From Stutzerimonas xanthomarina (GTDB lineage Bacteria; Pseudomonadota; Gammaproteobacteria; Pseudomonadales; Pseudomonadaceae), in the NCBI RefSeq assembly GCF_003935375.1, contig NZ_RHQM01000003.1, forward strand, positions 248,001-312,000: a stretch of DNA of 64,000 nt. The letters are read 5' to 3'. A model generated the notes under the pieces. The model was not told the DNA's origin. It was given only the letters and a program-made list of their open reading frames with translations, and made no database searches. Made by a program: the position numbers and the translations under genes. Numbering within the stretch: position 1 is the stretch's first letter; each line of letters begins with the position of its first letter. Shown here piece by piece: positions 8,470-17,998 of this stretch.

Positions 8470-10194
8470 CTACAGGGATAGTTCTTGGTAGTTGACCTTC
8501 AGAAACCTTGTAGTCTTCGTAAATGCGGCTCGCTTCAGCCCCTCAAGATCAAGCCTCAAACGTGAGTGGACATCTGCCTCATATATCTTATCGCTGTTCA
8601 GCGTCAGAATATATTGCTTTTGCGCCAGTGTTCTCTCGCTATCAGCGAGATAGTTAAGACTTCTGAGCAGCGTATCATAGTCGACATCAAAAATATTATC
8701 GTGTATCAACAACCCTGGGTGCCGCCTACCTATTTCAGCATTAGTTAGCAGGCCAAGATCGTAAATAAATACCTTCTCACGCTCATTGCTATGACTGCCA
8801 TCATCATAAATACGGAGTTCAAATTTTACAACTTCTTTCTTCTTGGTTATTTCCACTTCAAAAGAGCTTTGCCGATTCCCAGCAACAACCTCGTGTATGT
8901 CGAGAATGGTTTGCTCCAGGGAGTCGATCACGTTAGAAGAATTAATTACAAAGCTGTCGAGCAGAAAAACCAGGCCATCTCGTTCGTTCGTCTTTTCCTT
9001 CTTCTCGCGCTCGTAATCTGCATGCTTTTTAATAAAAGCAGAAAGAGATGCGTGATCCTCTACCTTTTTCTGATAGGTCGCAATGGTCTGCCGAAGGTTT
9101 TTTAGAGCACCTTTCTGATCGATGAGAGAAAGCTTTTCCCGGTAAATACGATCAAGACGGATGATGTTGGAATCTATATCCTTAAGGCTATCTTCGAGCT
9201 CTTTCCGACGCCCATCGACTAGGGTTTTCTGGAAGTTATCAATTCTTTTCTTGAAGGCGGTGACTTCTTCGATTTGCTTTTTGATGAGGTCGCCAAGGCC
9301 TGCCTTGAACTGATTATAAAGCTCGGCCACCTCACCTTCGTCGATATAATTGTCCCCCCGGAATAGCTTGATCTTTGAAAGCTCAGTCTTGATGACTGCC
9401 TGCCGGGATCTAAACTCTTCGAGCTGTCTTTCAATATCGATTATCTCATCCTTTACGATGTCGTAACCTTCAATATTCTCCAGGCGCTCGATTTCCTGGT
9501 GAATCCTTGTAACCTGGCTGGTCAGTTCGTTTAAGTCAGCCTTGGCCTCAGAAACATTTTTTCCGGTGATAGCGGCAATATTTTCTTTAGCCTTTGAAAT
9601 GGCTTTTCCGATCTTGTCGATCTCCCCCCAAAGAGCCTTTGCCTGTTTGTATGGCTTGGGGTCGATATTCAGCAAGTAGAGATGCGCTGTATAGTCAGGC
9701 GGAATATTTCGATTGGTGTCAAAGCATTTGATAATGGATTTAAATTCCGACCGTTCATCCCGTATCAAGGGCCCCATCATGGTGCGGAATGATGGGATGC
9801 TTTCATCGTTGGCTGAACCGAAAAGCAACGTCGTCAGATAGCTTGTGGCATCTTCGATGTCAGTGAAAGGAATGGTCTTCCCGCCCGCCATCAGGATCGG
9901 ACACTTATGATTCTCGATGCTTCTTTTGATCGTGATGGGTTTGCCGTTGATCTCGAAATCCAGGCAAATTAGCGTACTGTAAGGAAAGGCTTCGTTCGGG
10001 ATCAGGGAGACCCGGCTCTCTTCATGACGCTTTAGAAGACCGTAGTTGATGAACTCGACAGCCATGGACTTACCGACGCCATTGGTCTTGACGTTGTTTT
10101 CTGTCGTTTCACCAAGTATGAGATTGATCCCGTCTTTAAATGAGATAGGATCGAAAGCCTGCGGCTCACTGTATAATTTTCTAACTCTTAGCAT
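8470..10194 (-). CDS. ABC-3C system ATPase (DUF2326, SMC-like)
   Basis: A 574-residue SMC/RecN-like ATPase. The Walker A motif TNGVGKS is at residues 37-43. A long charged coiled coil spans roughly residues 190-410. A C-terminal ATPase half has LLIHDN, a Walker B-like strand in which the catalytic glutamate position is not the usual DE. This matches DUF2326 proteins, the ATPase of ABC three-component conflict systems. It overlaps the small middle-component gene by seven bases, and the SMEK gene precedes that. The trio is thought to act in defence against phage or other DNA; the target is unknown. A+T-rich codons mark it as island cargo. Confidence 0.8.
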   Translation of the reverse strand: MLRVRKLYSEPQAFDPISFKDGINLILGETTENNVKTNGVGKSMAVEFINYGLLKRHEESRVSLIPNEAFPYSTLICLDFEINGKPITIKRSIENHKCPILMAGGKTIPFTDIEDATSYLTTLLFGSANDESIPSFRTMMGPLIRDERSEFKSIIKCFDTNRNIPPDYTAHLYLLNIDPKPYKQAKALWGEIDKIGKAISKAKENIAAITGKNVSEAKADLNELTSQVTRIHQEIERLENIEGYDIVKDEIIDIERQLEEFRSRQAVIKTELSKIKLFRGDNYIDEGEVAELYNQFKAGLGDLIKKQIEEVTAFKKRIDNFQKTLVDGRRKELEDSLKDIDSNIIRLDRIYREKLSLIDQKGALKNLRQTIATYQKKVEDHASLSAFIKKHADYEREKKEKTNERDGLVFLLDSFVINSSNVIDSLEQTILDIHEVVAGNRQSSFEVEITKKKEVVKFELRIYDDGSHSNEREKVFIYDLGLLTNAEIGRRHPGLLIHDNIFDVDYDTLLRSLNYLADSERTLAQKQYILTLNSDKIYEADVHSRLRLDLEGLKRAAFTKTTRFLKVNYQELSL

Positions 10195-10424
10195 TTTGCC
10201 ACCAGATATGGCTCCTGGAATTCAATAATATCCAGGGAGTATAAAAACAGCATGGCGTAATAGATGCTCCTAGCATTAATCCCGCCTGATTTGGCCATCG
10301 TCTTCGCAATGTCAAATATGCTTACCTGAGATTCCTCGGACTCCTGAAGTAGCTTAAGAATCTCGAAGCCGAGTACGGGTGCCGATTTGCGCAGGTCGTC
10401 GTCTTTGGAGAATAAACTAGGCAA
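10188..10424 (-). CDS. ABC-3C system middle component (small wHTH-like protein)
   Basis: A 78-residue, mostly helical protein (FEILKLLQES, VSIFDIAKTMA, SIYYAMLFLYSLDIIEF) whose layout suggests a small winged-helix domain. Its position between a SMEK gene and a DUF2326 ATPase gene, overlapping both by 7-8 bases, identifies it as the middle component of an ABC-3C system. Such proteins are proposed to link sensor and ATPase. The role is inferred from context; the sequence has no catalytic motif. Confidence 0.7.
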   Translation of the reverse strand: MPSLFSKDDDLRKSAPVLGFEILKLLQESEESQVSIFDIAKTMAKSGGINARSIYYAMLFLYSLDIIEFQEPYLVAKC

Positions 10425-11379
10425 CTGAGACCTCCTTATAAGGGAAGATATTGCACTTCACCAGCTGCTCAATGACGTAAAACTCTGCCGCCCCCTCATC
10501 AAAGGTGTACCCGTTATTGCCGAGAAGTGCGCTGAAATCGGAAATTATCTGATGGAGCGCCACTTTCGGATCGCCCCCGCATTTTGTCAGTACGGCATCG
10601 CTATATTTTCTCAGATAGCTGGCCGCACGTCGCAGCTTGACCTGCCCAAAATCAGACTCTTTCTTAACGGCCTCTAGCACAGCACCGTATTCTATATAGC
10701 CATCATTGTACGCATCGACGAGAAAGTCGGCGTGATCCGCAAAGCGCTTATATATCTTTTCCTCTGGAATAGGTTCTTCCAGATACCCGCCGCCAGCGTC
10801 CTCATGGTTTTCATCGCTGATATGCTCGATGATGCCAAGAATGGTGAGAACCTCGTTGGGTAGGCTTCTCTGAGCGGGCAGTGACAACTCTGCATCCAGA
10901 AAATCCGCAATGGCTTTTAATTTTTGTAGGTCCGGATCGCTTGTGATTTTCTTGATGAGGTCTTCCACGTCAAGAATATCGGCCTTGGTATCAAGGGAAT
11001 ACTCGGTTCCGCCAATCGTCTCAGCCTCATGATTGGTTTTCTTTACGATATTCAGGATGAGTAGCCTGTCGAACTTCTTATAAAGCTCTTTTTCAATGAA
11101 TTTTTCGACAGTGTACTTTGTTTTGGCCAGAGCCGAGGTGGATGTGACCTGGATAGCGATCTTATTTTGCTCGTCACCAAGATCAATGGCAGCAGCATTT
11201 TGATCGATGATGTTTATGTTCTTAAGGCTGTAGCCGTAAACCAGATTCAAAAGTCCGCAGTAAAAATCTTCTGCGCCGTGGTTGATATCCGTCAGACTCA
11301 GGCTGTTGTGGTACTCAACCTGGGTCTTCAGCCAAGAGAGTGATGTGATTACTCTCCTCTGATAATCAGTTCGGTTCAT
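10417..11379 (-). CDS. SMEK-domain protein, ABC-3C sensor/effector component
   Basis: A 320-residue protein. The N-terminal ~150 residues resemble the SMEK domain of ABC-3C systems, with DINHGAEDFYCGLLNLVYGY followed by an AIDLGDEQNKIAIQVTSTS strand pair. That pattern, an acidic residue then Q-V-T, recalls restriction-like nuclease cores. The C-terminal half is helical with no known motif. It is the first gene of the SMEK/middle-component/ATPase operon. It starts only 29 bases after hsdR on the same strand, so read-through from the restriction genes is possible. The nuclease role is a family-based prediction, not shown here. Confidence 0.75.
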   Translation of the reverse strand: MNRTDYQRRVITSLSWLKTQVEYHNSLSLTDINHGAEDFYCGLLNLVYGYSLKNINIIDQNAAAIDLGDEQNKIAIQVTSTSALAKTKYTVEKFIEKELYKKFDRLLILNIVKKTNHEAETIGGTEYSLDTKADILDVEDLIKKITSDPDLQKLKAIADFLDAELSLPAQRSLPNEVLTILGIIEHISDENHEDAGGGYLEEPIPEEKIYKRFADHADFLVDAYNDGYIEYGAVLEAVKKESDFGQVKLRRAASYLRKYSDAVLTKCGGDPKVALHQIISDFSALLGNNGYTFDEGAAEFYVIEQLVKCNIFPYKEVSVA

Positions 11380-11408
11380 ATATTTATGCTTCCCTGCGCC
11401 GGCGTCTA

Positions 11409-14400
11409 TCAGTGTCCGTATATTGGTGACGGCACGGTCGGGTAGGCCCGGTACACGTGGCGGAAAATATTCTCAGCGAGAATTTTAATTTCATCTTCGT
11501 TGTACTCGTCGACCGGTAGCCCTGTACTGTCGTCATACAGAAAATCATAGATCTTCTGCTTCACGGCATCGCGCGTACTTTCTTTCTCACGCCAGTTCTC
11601 GATCCGGAGCCGTTCTGCCTTCAGCGTATCCAGAAGTTCGGCAGCAACCTTCTTGATCTTTGTCGTATCTCCCTTGGAGAGTTGGGGCTTTGAGAGAAGG
11701 TCGAACAAGGCCAGGGTTTCCTCATCGAGCCCTTCCTCCATTGCGCGACGTTCTTCTGCACTCAGCTCATCGACCAGCTTCAGGAGCGCCTCGAAGGTCT
11801 TTTCGATGGTGAGACGATCTTTTTCGAGATTATATTCATCAACAAGCTTGTCGTAGTGCGCCTGGAAATCGGTGCGCAACGGGTTCTTCATCAGCAAGAT
11901 GTTCAGACGCTTTTCGATGACATCTTTAAGGCCCTGCACGGCGGTGTGCTTGGCCGGAGATTTTGCAAACTCCAGACGCAGCCGCTCGAAATCGATCTTG
12001 CTGATGTCATAGACCCCAGCCCCCTCGCCTGCAGACGCACGGGTATGGATCGTTTCATCAACGATCCCATGGAGCTGGCGAATGATGTCGCTGATGTCTG
12101 CGGCCTCGCGGTCGGCCTGCAGGCTCTTGTAGATGATATTGATCGCATCCCTGGCGTCGCGCTGCCCATTCACGCCGGGCACGTTGATACAGGCTTTGAA
12201 TTTCTTGAAGACCTCGCGCGCAATGATCTCGAAGCGCTTGCGGGTTTGGTCGTTCTCGTTGACCGCCTCTTTGGCTTCGATGATGGCAGCGTTTCGCGCA
12301 AACCCGGTCTTCTCGTTAATATCCTCAAGACGGAAGCCTTGGGACTGTAAGAAGTCCCGCACGAAGCCGATGGCCTCAATCAGATCTGCCAGCAATTCTT
12401 CGTTAGGCTTGGTCGGATCGAGTTCGCCGTCTTCATCGCCATGCCCCTCATCACCGCGACCGGCAAAGGTAGAGAGTGCCTGGCGGAGGTTTTTGAGAAT
12501 GCCGCAGTAATCGACAATCAGGCCGTTGTTCTTGCCTTCCGCAACACGGTTCGCACGCGCAATAGCCTGCATAAGCGTGTGGGCCTGCAAGGGCTTGTCG
12601 AGATAGAGGGTGGAGAGGGTTGGTACGTCAAAGCCAGTCAGCCACATGGCGCAAACAATAGCCACGCGGAAGGGGTGCTCTGACTTCTTGAACGCGCTCT
12701 CAAGATCAAGACGCTTGCCATCGCCAAGCAGGAAGCCCTCTTTCATCAGGCGGCGATGCGGGGTGATATCGAGGTCCCATTTGCGGAACTTGTCGACCTC
12801 GCCCTGCTCCTCGCTCACCACGACGGCGATCTGCGTTTCCCGCATCCAGTCGATCTGGCGGCGACGCCAGATGTCATCTTGCTCGTCTAGCGCGTTCGGC
12901 AGGTCTTTTTCCAGCTGGGCGATGTGCGCTTGCCAGTAGTCATCTATCAGCTTGTGCATCCGAACGCAGGTGATCTTGTCGATGCAGACCAGCATGGCCT
13001 TGCCGGTTTCCCAGCCATTGGCGTAATGCCGGACAAAATCCTGTGCAACCTGTTCGAGGCGGCTGGTGCTGGTGATGATGTGGTAGTCACGCTTCAGCTC
13101 GCGCTCCAGGCGCTGCTGGACGTCGATATCATCAATTTCCAGTTCTTCGAGCTTAGCGGCGATCTTCTCGTTCAGGCCCTTCGGATCAGCCACACTATGT
13201 TCATCGCCGTCCTCGTCAACGAAGCGCAGCTGTTCGCCGCGCGCATCGTAGTAAAGCGGCACGGTGGCGTTGTCCTCCACCGCACGTTGGAAGTCATAGG
13301 TGGAGATGTATTCGCCGAAGACCTTCTTGGTGATCTCGTCGTCTTTGAACAGAGGCGTGCCGGTGAAGCCGATGAAGCTGGCACCGGGCATAGCGTTGCG
13401 CATGTTCAGGGAGAGCGTGCCGTACTGGGTACGGTGCGCCTCGTCAGTGATAACGATGATGTCGTCCCGTTCCGAGTAAGGTTTTTCGGGATCGACCTTC
13501 TTGTTGAATTTCTGGATCAGCGAGAAGACGAACGCCTTGTGCTGGCCCAGCAACTCCTGCAAATGCTCACCACTGGTGGCACGGCAAGGATCGCGGTCGT
13601 TATCCACGACCCCGCAGCCACCGAAGGTTTTGTAGATCTGGGTATCCAGATCCTCACGGTCGGTCAGGACGACAAAGGTATAGTTTCCGCCCAGCTTGCG
13701 GTGAACCTTACGGGCGAAGAACACGATTGAATAGGACTTGCCGGAGCCTTGGGTGTGCCAGAAAACCCCAAGCTTACCTGCGCGGGCTTTGCGATCCTTT
13801 ACCGCTTCAATGGCGCGGTTGACGCCCAGGAACTGGTGGTTCCGGGCGACGATCTTGACGAGTTTCCCCGAGCTCTCATCGAAGAGGATGTAGTTCTCGA
13901 AGATATCCATCAGATTGGATTTGGAGCATGTACCTTTCAGCAGCGTCTCCATGTCCACGATACCGGGGCTGTCTTCGTGCAGACGCTTCCAGTCATTGAA
14001 GTGCTCAAACTTGCTGGAGACCGAGCCGATCTTGGCGTCCACACCATTACCCAGGACGATGAAGGCATTGTGGTGGAAGAGATGCGGGATGGTGTCCTTG
14101 TAGTCCGCAAAGTTCTTCTCGTAGGCCGCCTTGATGTCCTTGTGGACATTCTTGAGCTCCATGAACACGAGCGGAATGCCGTTCACGAAGCAGACAATAT
14201 CGGCGCGGCGGCGATACAGATCACCCTTGACCCAAAGCTCCCTCACGACAAGGAAGTGGTTTTCTGATGGATTATCGAAGTCAAAAAGGCGAAGGCGCTT
14301 TTTGACACGCTCGCCTTTCTCGTTGCGGAAGCCGACCTCAACGCCGTTCTTATGAAGATTGTCCTTCTCGCGATTGGTCGCCAGCAGCACGGAGCTGCTG

Positions 14401-14645
14401 CTGTACTCATTCACAATCCGCAAGGCGTCTTCATAGGCCTCCATGGGAAGACCTGGGTTGAGATCGATGAGTTTCTGCCCGAGATAGCGGTTTAGCACCA
14501 CCTCGGATTCACTGGTGCGACCGAGGGTGCCTTCCTTGCCTAAAACCTCCTGCATGGCATAGATCGACTCATCCCACTGCAGATCATGCAGTAGGTAATT
14601 GGCAGTCGTCTCCTGCGCCAGATGATCCTCGGTCATTGCATTCAT
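11409..14645 (-). CDS. hsdR: Type I restriction enzyme, R subunit
   Basis: A 1,078-residue HsdR. The N-terminal PD-(D/E)xK nuclease site shows Asp149 and Glu163-x-Lys165 in ADIV...MELKN. Walker A GSGKS is at 300-304 and DEAH at 401-404, followed by the later superfamily 2 motifs (SFIGFTGTPL, TGFDVPTLSTLYLDKPL, QAIARANR). It translocates DNA with ATP and cuts it far from an unmethylated recognition site. All motifs appear intact. The start overlaps the hsdS stop by four bases, and the order hsdM-hsdS-hsdR forms one operon read leftward. Foreign phage DNA is the usual target. Confidence 0.95.
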   Translation of the reverse strand: MNAMTEDHLAQETTANYLLHDLQWDESIYAMQEVLGKEGTLGRTSESEVVLNRYLGQKLIDLNPGLPMEAYEDALRIVNEYSSSSVLLATNREKDNLHKNGVEVGFRNEKGERVKKRLRLFDFDNPSENHFLVVRELWVKGDLYRRRADIVCFVNGIPLVFMELKNVHKDIKAAYEKNFADYKDTIPHLFHHNAFIVLGNGVDAKIGSVSSKFEHFNDWKRLHEDSPGIVDMETLLKGTCSKSNLMDIFENYILFDESSGKLVKIVARNHQFLGVNRAIEAVKDRKARAGKLGVFWHTQGSGKSYSIVFFARKVHRKLGGNYTFVVLTDREDLDTQIYKTFGGCGVVDNDRDPCRATSGEHLQELLGQHKAFVFSLIQKFNKKVDPEKPYSERDDIIVITDEAHRTQYGTLSLNMRNAMPGASFIGFTGTPLFKDDEITKKVFGEYISTYDFQRAVEDNATVPLYYDARGEQLRFVDEDGDEHSVADPKGLNEKIAAKLEELEIDDIDVQQRLERELKRDYHIITSTSRLEQVAQDFVRHYANGWETGKAMLVCIDKITCVRMHKLIDDYWQAHIAQLEKDLPNALDEQDDIWRRRQIDWMRETQIAVVVSEEQGEVDKFRKWDLDITPHRRLMKEGFLLGDGKRLDLESAFKKSEHPFRVAIVCAMWLTGFDVPTLSTLYLDKPLQAHTLMQAIARANRVAEGKNNGLIVDYCGILKNLRQALSTFAGRGDEGHGDEDGELDPTKPNEELLADLIEAIGFVRDFLQSQGFRLEDINEKTGFARNAAIIEAKEAVNENDQTRKRFEIIAREVFKKFKACINVPGVNGQRDARDAINIIYKSLQADREAADISDIIRQLHGIVDETIHTRASAGEGAGVYDISKIDFERLRLEFAKSPAKHTAVQGLKDVIEKRLNILLMKNPLRTDFQAHYDKLVDEYNLEKDRLTIEKTFEALLKLVDELSAEERRAMEEGLDEETLALFDLLSKPQLSKGDTTKIKKVAAELLDTLKAERLRIENWREKESTRDAVKQKIYDFLYDDSTGLPVDEYNEDEIKILAENIFRHVYRAYPTVPSPIYGH

Positions 14646-15697
14646 ACTGCGATGTCTCCATTCATCAGTCGAGGCAAAAGCAAATCACGTGCGGTTACAA
14701 GCTTAGCATTTAGCTCTTCTAGCTTTTCAATTTGAGAGCGTATTGGCCGCACTTCTTTTAAGAAGCTTTCTAAAACTGGCGTTGCCGGGATCAGTAGTTT
14801 CCTACTATATGCCATGTCTCGATTTAGCCCAGGCACGGCCACATCTGTGTTGATAAACCCAGCATACTGAAGTGCGTAATATATGTAGAGATTGCTTTGC
14901 TCACTAGATATAAAGTAAACAGTATCAATTGGCCAAAAATCCTTAGCTGACCAATATACAGCACCAACATTCCCCTTCCTGCCGACAATAATTCCTGGCC
15001 CCTCTACAAGGCTCTTGTTATGCGTTCCAACGACGCCGCTTGAGCCATAAACGGAAGCTGCACCCTCAATCCGATCATCTGCCTTTAATGCCTTCCCGTA
15101 GTTAAGGGTTAGAATGTCTCCTATTTTTTCTTTCCCCCACCCGCCTGGAACTCCATCTGTTATTTTTACGTGTTCATGACCTGGGAAGCGGAGGTGAATA
15201 AACCACTCTTTGAACAATAGGCGAGCCGCATCTTCAAGCAATTGAATTCTTCGGCGATTATTGTCGATCAATTCATCATATGGACTCAGCAGATTTTCTA
15301 TACTTTCTTGCAGCGAGTCCGAGTCAGCATAGATGACTTTTCTTGCATGAAGATCATTTCTGTTTACGCCAGGGACAGCTGCCTTGTCACTTTGCATGCC
15401 CCTTAATATGTTTTTTAAGAAGTAGTGGACGTACTTTGGGCGATTCCCCTTGAAGTCCTTAACATACAAGGATGTATTCAGCGGCCAGCAGTCCTGCTCA
15501 ACATAGTAGACCTCGCCTAAAGTACCATATCGACCGGTAACGACAGCGGGAGCCTTAATTTTCGCTTCGTTGTGGTATCCAGTGATACCTGAAGACGAGA
15601 CGACAGGTATGTCGCCTTCTATGCGAGAGTCATTTGGTAAGTCGTAGCCCCTCTTCAGGGTGATGACATCACCTAATGTGGCATCCTTCCAAGTCAT
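14642..15697 (-). CDS. hsdS: Type I restriction-modification system, specificity subunit
   Basis: A 351-residue HsdS with two target-recognition domains. The first starts WKDATLGDVITLKRGYDLP and the second GWGKEKIGDILTLNYGKALK; each has the SSSG/GSSG-x-x-G-x-H-N and VGRKGNVGAVY-type patterns of the family. Each domain is followed by a helical spacer (SPYDELIDNNRRRIQLLE and RPIRSQIEKLEELNAKL) that holds two HsdM subunits. It sets the bipartite DNA sequence recognised. Length is a little short of the usual 400-450 but both halves are complete. It overlaps both hsdM and hsdR by four bases. Strongly A+T-rich, as specificity genes often are. Confidence 0.93.
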   Translation of the reverse strand: MTWKDATLGDVITLKRGYDLPNDSRIEGDIPVVSSSGITGYHNEAKIKAPAVVTGRYGTLGEVYYVEQDCWPLNTSLYVKDFKGNRPKYVHYFLKNILRGMQSDKAAVPGVNRNDLHARKVIYADSDSLQESIENLLSPYDELIDNNRRRIQLLEDAARLLFKEWFIHLRFPGHEHVKITDGVPGGWGKEKIGDILTLNYGKALKADDRIEGAASVYGSSGVVGTHNKSLVEGPGIIVGRKGNVGAVYWSAKDFWPIDTVYFISSEQSNLYIYYALQYAGFINTDVAVPGLNRDMAYSRKLLIPATPVLESFLKEVRPIRSQIEKLEELNAKLVTARDLLLPRLMNGDIAV

Positions 15698-17847
15698 ATG
15701 CCAAGCTCCTCAAAATTGCTGGAAATCTTATTTGCCAGCAATATCGAATCCTCATTGAGCCCTGTTAGTTCAATATGAATGTCTTTAAGGGCCTCTTCAA
15801 AATCAAAATCCTCATCGATTTCTTCAGGCGCAAACCCCACGTATCGTCCAGGCGTCAAACTCCAGTCAGCGTCTTCAATATCCTTTCTGGATACCAGTTT
15901 TACCAAACCCTCCACATCGCGTAGCTCTCCCTCAGGAAAGCGTGACAGCAGCCAATGTGCCTGCTTATAGAAGTAGCGAACATGCTTGAGCTGCTCTACG
16001 GCAATTTTCCTTGCGCCGTCTGCGGTTTTTTTGAGGCTTGTGCGACGAGTACCGTGTATGCCTGCATAATCCCATAGCTCACTGTCTCTAGCTTCGTGTT
16101 CGCTTTCACAAAGCTCAATAAGACGTGTGCTGAGTTTGTATGCGTGATCGATAAGCTTGACTAAATCTCGACTATTCCCCGCAAGGTCTTTAAGGCAGAT
16201 ATCGCTCTCTGTGAAATCGATTAAATCTTCTGCTGTGTCATACGAATGACGTCCCCACCACTCGTGAAGGTCATTCTTCAGGACCTGGAAGTCAGACCAA
16301 TCAGCATCAATTTGCTCAATAGCTGTCAGCAGTTCGCTGTGCAGCGTGACGTGCAACTGCTCAGGATCAGCGCCCTTCTCTAACTGCTCCAGGAACGGGC
16401 GCATGGCTGCATAGAGCCCTTTCAATGCAGCTATAAATTCAGGCACCGGCTCTGCCAACAGGCTCTCTGATTTTTCACAAGCGTGCGCTTCCAGCAGCGC
16501 GCTATCAATGTAGCTCTGCACAAGATCGATGAATCGATCAGTTTGTCCTCGATATAACCAGACGATGGAGGTCAGATTTTTGAGCTGCTCAGGGCTAAAG
16601 TCGTAAATTTTGCGGGTGACCTTGCGATAGACATTCCGCGCATCAATCATCAGCACCTTGTCCTGATGCTCTTTGGGCTTGTCCTTGTTAAGGAACCAGA
16701 GCTGACAAGGGACGGTGCGCGTATAGAAGAAGTTGCCACGAATGTCGATCATGGCATCGACATGACCGGATTTAACCAACTGCTCACGCACTTTGGCGTC
16801 ATCCCGACCCGCACTCGAAGCCTGCGAGGACATGACGAAGCCAGCGCGGCCTTTGTCATTCAGGTAGCTGTAGAAGTACTGAATCCAGAGGTAGTTTGCG
16901 TTGGGAACCTTCTTGGATTTATTGGTGCCTGGGATGCCAAACGGCAGGCGCGGATCGTTCTTGATTTTCTCAGCATCCACCTCGTCCACGTTGAAGGGTG
17001 GATTCGCCATAACGTAATCGACGTTACCCCAGAGCTTTTCATGGGGATCGTTGTAGTAGGTGATGGCCTGCTCCCCGCCCACTACATTGCCTTCAAGGCC
17101 ATGAACCGCAAGGTTCATTTTGCAAAGGCGGGTGGTTACACGGTTCTTCTCGTGCCCGTAGAAGGTGAGTTTGTTCGGGTTATCCTTGTGGACTTCCAGG
17201 AAGTGAGCGCTCTGCACGAACATACCGCCGGAGCCGCAGGCAGGATCAAAGACGATGCCGTGGTCTGGTTCCAACACGTTGGTGATGAGCTGCACCAAAG
17301 ATACGGGGGTAAAGAATTCACCACCGTCATGCGCACCTTGGTCGGCAAACTCGGTCAGGAAGTATTCGTAGATCCGACCAAAGATATCGCCGGTGGCCTT
17401 CTTCAGCTCGTCTGGGTTCAGGGTACGCAGGAGCTGACCCAGAACGTCATTGGGGATGCTGCGGTACTCGTTCTTGGGCAACTGACCCGCAAGGTTGGCG
17501 TAGTCCTTTTCGATGGACTCCATCGCCTTGATGATGGCCTCAGCACGATCATCAGCGTCGGTCAGCGCTACCAGGGCGTCAAATTCAGCCTTGGGATTGA
17601 GGTAGATCGCGCCTTTCTGCGAGAAGTCTTCCTTGGTCAGGTCGCGGGTCTTGCCGCCCCGGCTGGGCAGGCTGGCGACGATCTCGTCCTTCACAGCCAA
17701 GAAGCGACTGTAGCCATGGCGCAGGAAAATCAGGCCCATTACGGGCAGAAAGTATTCGTTACTGGCCAGTTCAGAGTTGCTACGGAGGGTGTCTGCTGCC
17801 TTCCAAAGCCTTTTCTCAATTGCCTCGATGTTCTCTAGCTGAGCCAA
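15694..17847 (-). CDS. hsdM: Type I restriction-modification system, N6-adenine methyltransferase subunit
   Basis: A 717-residue HsdM. The S-adenosylmethionine-binding motif DPACGSGG is at residues 201-208 and the catalytic motif NPPF at 282-285. The N-terminal helical HsdM domain covers residues 1-160. A C-terminal extension of more than 200 helical residues makes it longer than the ~530 of classical type IA enzymes. It methylates adenine in the site chosen by HsdS and protects host DNA. The start is a TTG at 17847 with AAGGA just upstream. It is the first gene of the hsdMSR operon; the 151 bases before it hold no gene and should contain the promoter. Confidence 0.93.
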   Translation of the reverse strand: MAQLENIEAIEKRLWKAADTLRSNSELASNEYFLPVMGLIFLRHGYSRFLAVKDEIVASLPSRGGKTRDLTKEDFSQKGAIYLNPKAEFDALVALTDADDRAEAIIKAMESIEKDYANLAGQLPKNEYRSIPNDVLGQLLRTLNPDELKKATGDIFGRIYEYFLTEFADQGAHDGGEFFTPVSLVQLITNVLEPDHGIVFDPACGSGGMFVQSAHFLEVHKDNPNKLTFYGHEKNRVTTRLCKMNLAVHGLEGNVVGGEQAITYYNDPHEKLWGNVDYVMANPPFNVDEVDAEKIKNDPRLPFGIPGTNKSKKVPNANYLWIQYFYSYLNDKGRAGFVMSSQASSAGRDDAKVREQLVKSGHVDAMIDIRGNFFYTRTVPCQLWFLNKDKPKEHQDKVLMIDARNVYRKVTRKIYDFSPEQLKNLTSIVWLYRGQTDRFIDLVQSYIDSALLEAHACEKSESLLAEPVPEFIAALKGLYAAMRPFLEQLEKGADPEQLHVTLHSELLTAIEQIDADWSDFQVLKNDLHEWWGRHSYDTAEDLIDFTESDICLKDLAGNSRDLVKLIDHAYKLSTRLIELCESEHEARDSELWDYAGIHGTRRTSLKKTADGARKIAVEQLKHVRYFYKQAHWLLSRFPEGELRDVEGLVKLVSRKDIEDADWSLTPGRYVGFAPEEIDEDFDFEEALKDIHIELTGLNEDSILLANKISSNFEELGI

Positions 17848-17998
17848 GTCTCTATCCTTTAGATTTTTCTATGTTTGTGAAGAATGCTATGGGGTCAGAT
17901 GAATCAAGTACCTAGCCTGGTTCCAAGCCTCTAGCAATTGCAGATTTTAGGGTTTTTATCTCGTGCATCAGTCAACAGGTGTTCTGAAGCGGCAAACG

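Noticed and set aside
16666..17838. A 390-codon frame opposite hsdM
   Set aside because: hsdM has intact DPACGSGG and NPPF motifs; the reverse frame has no domain.
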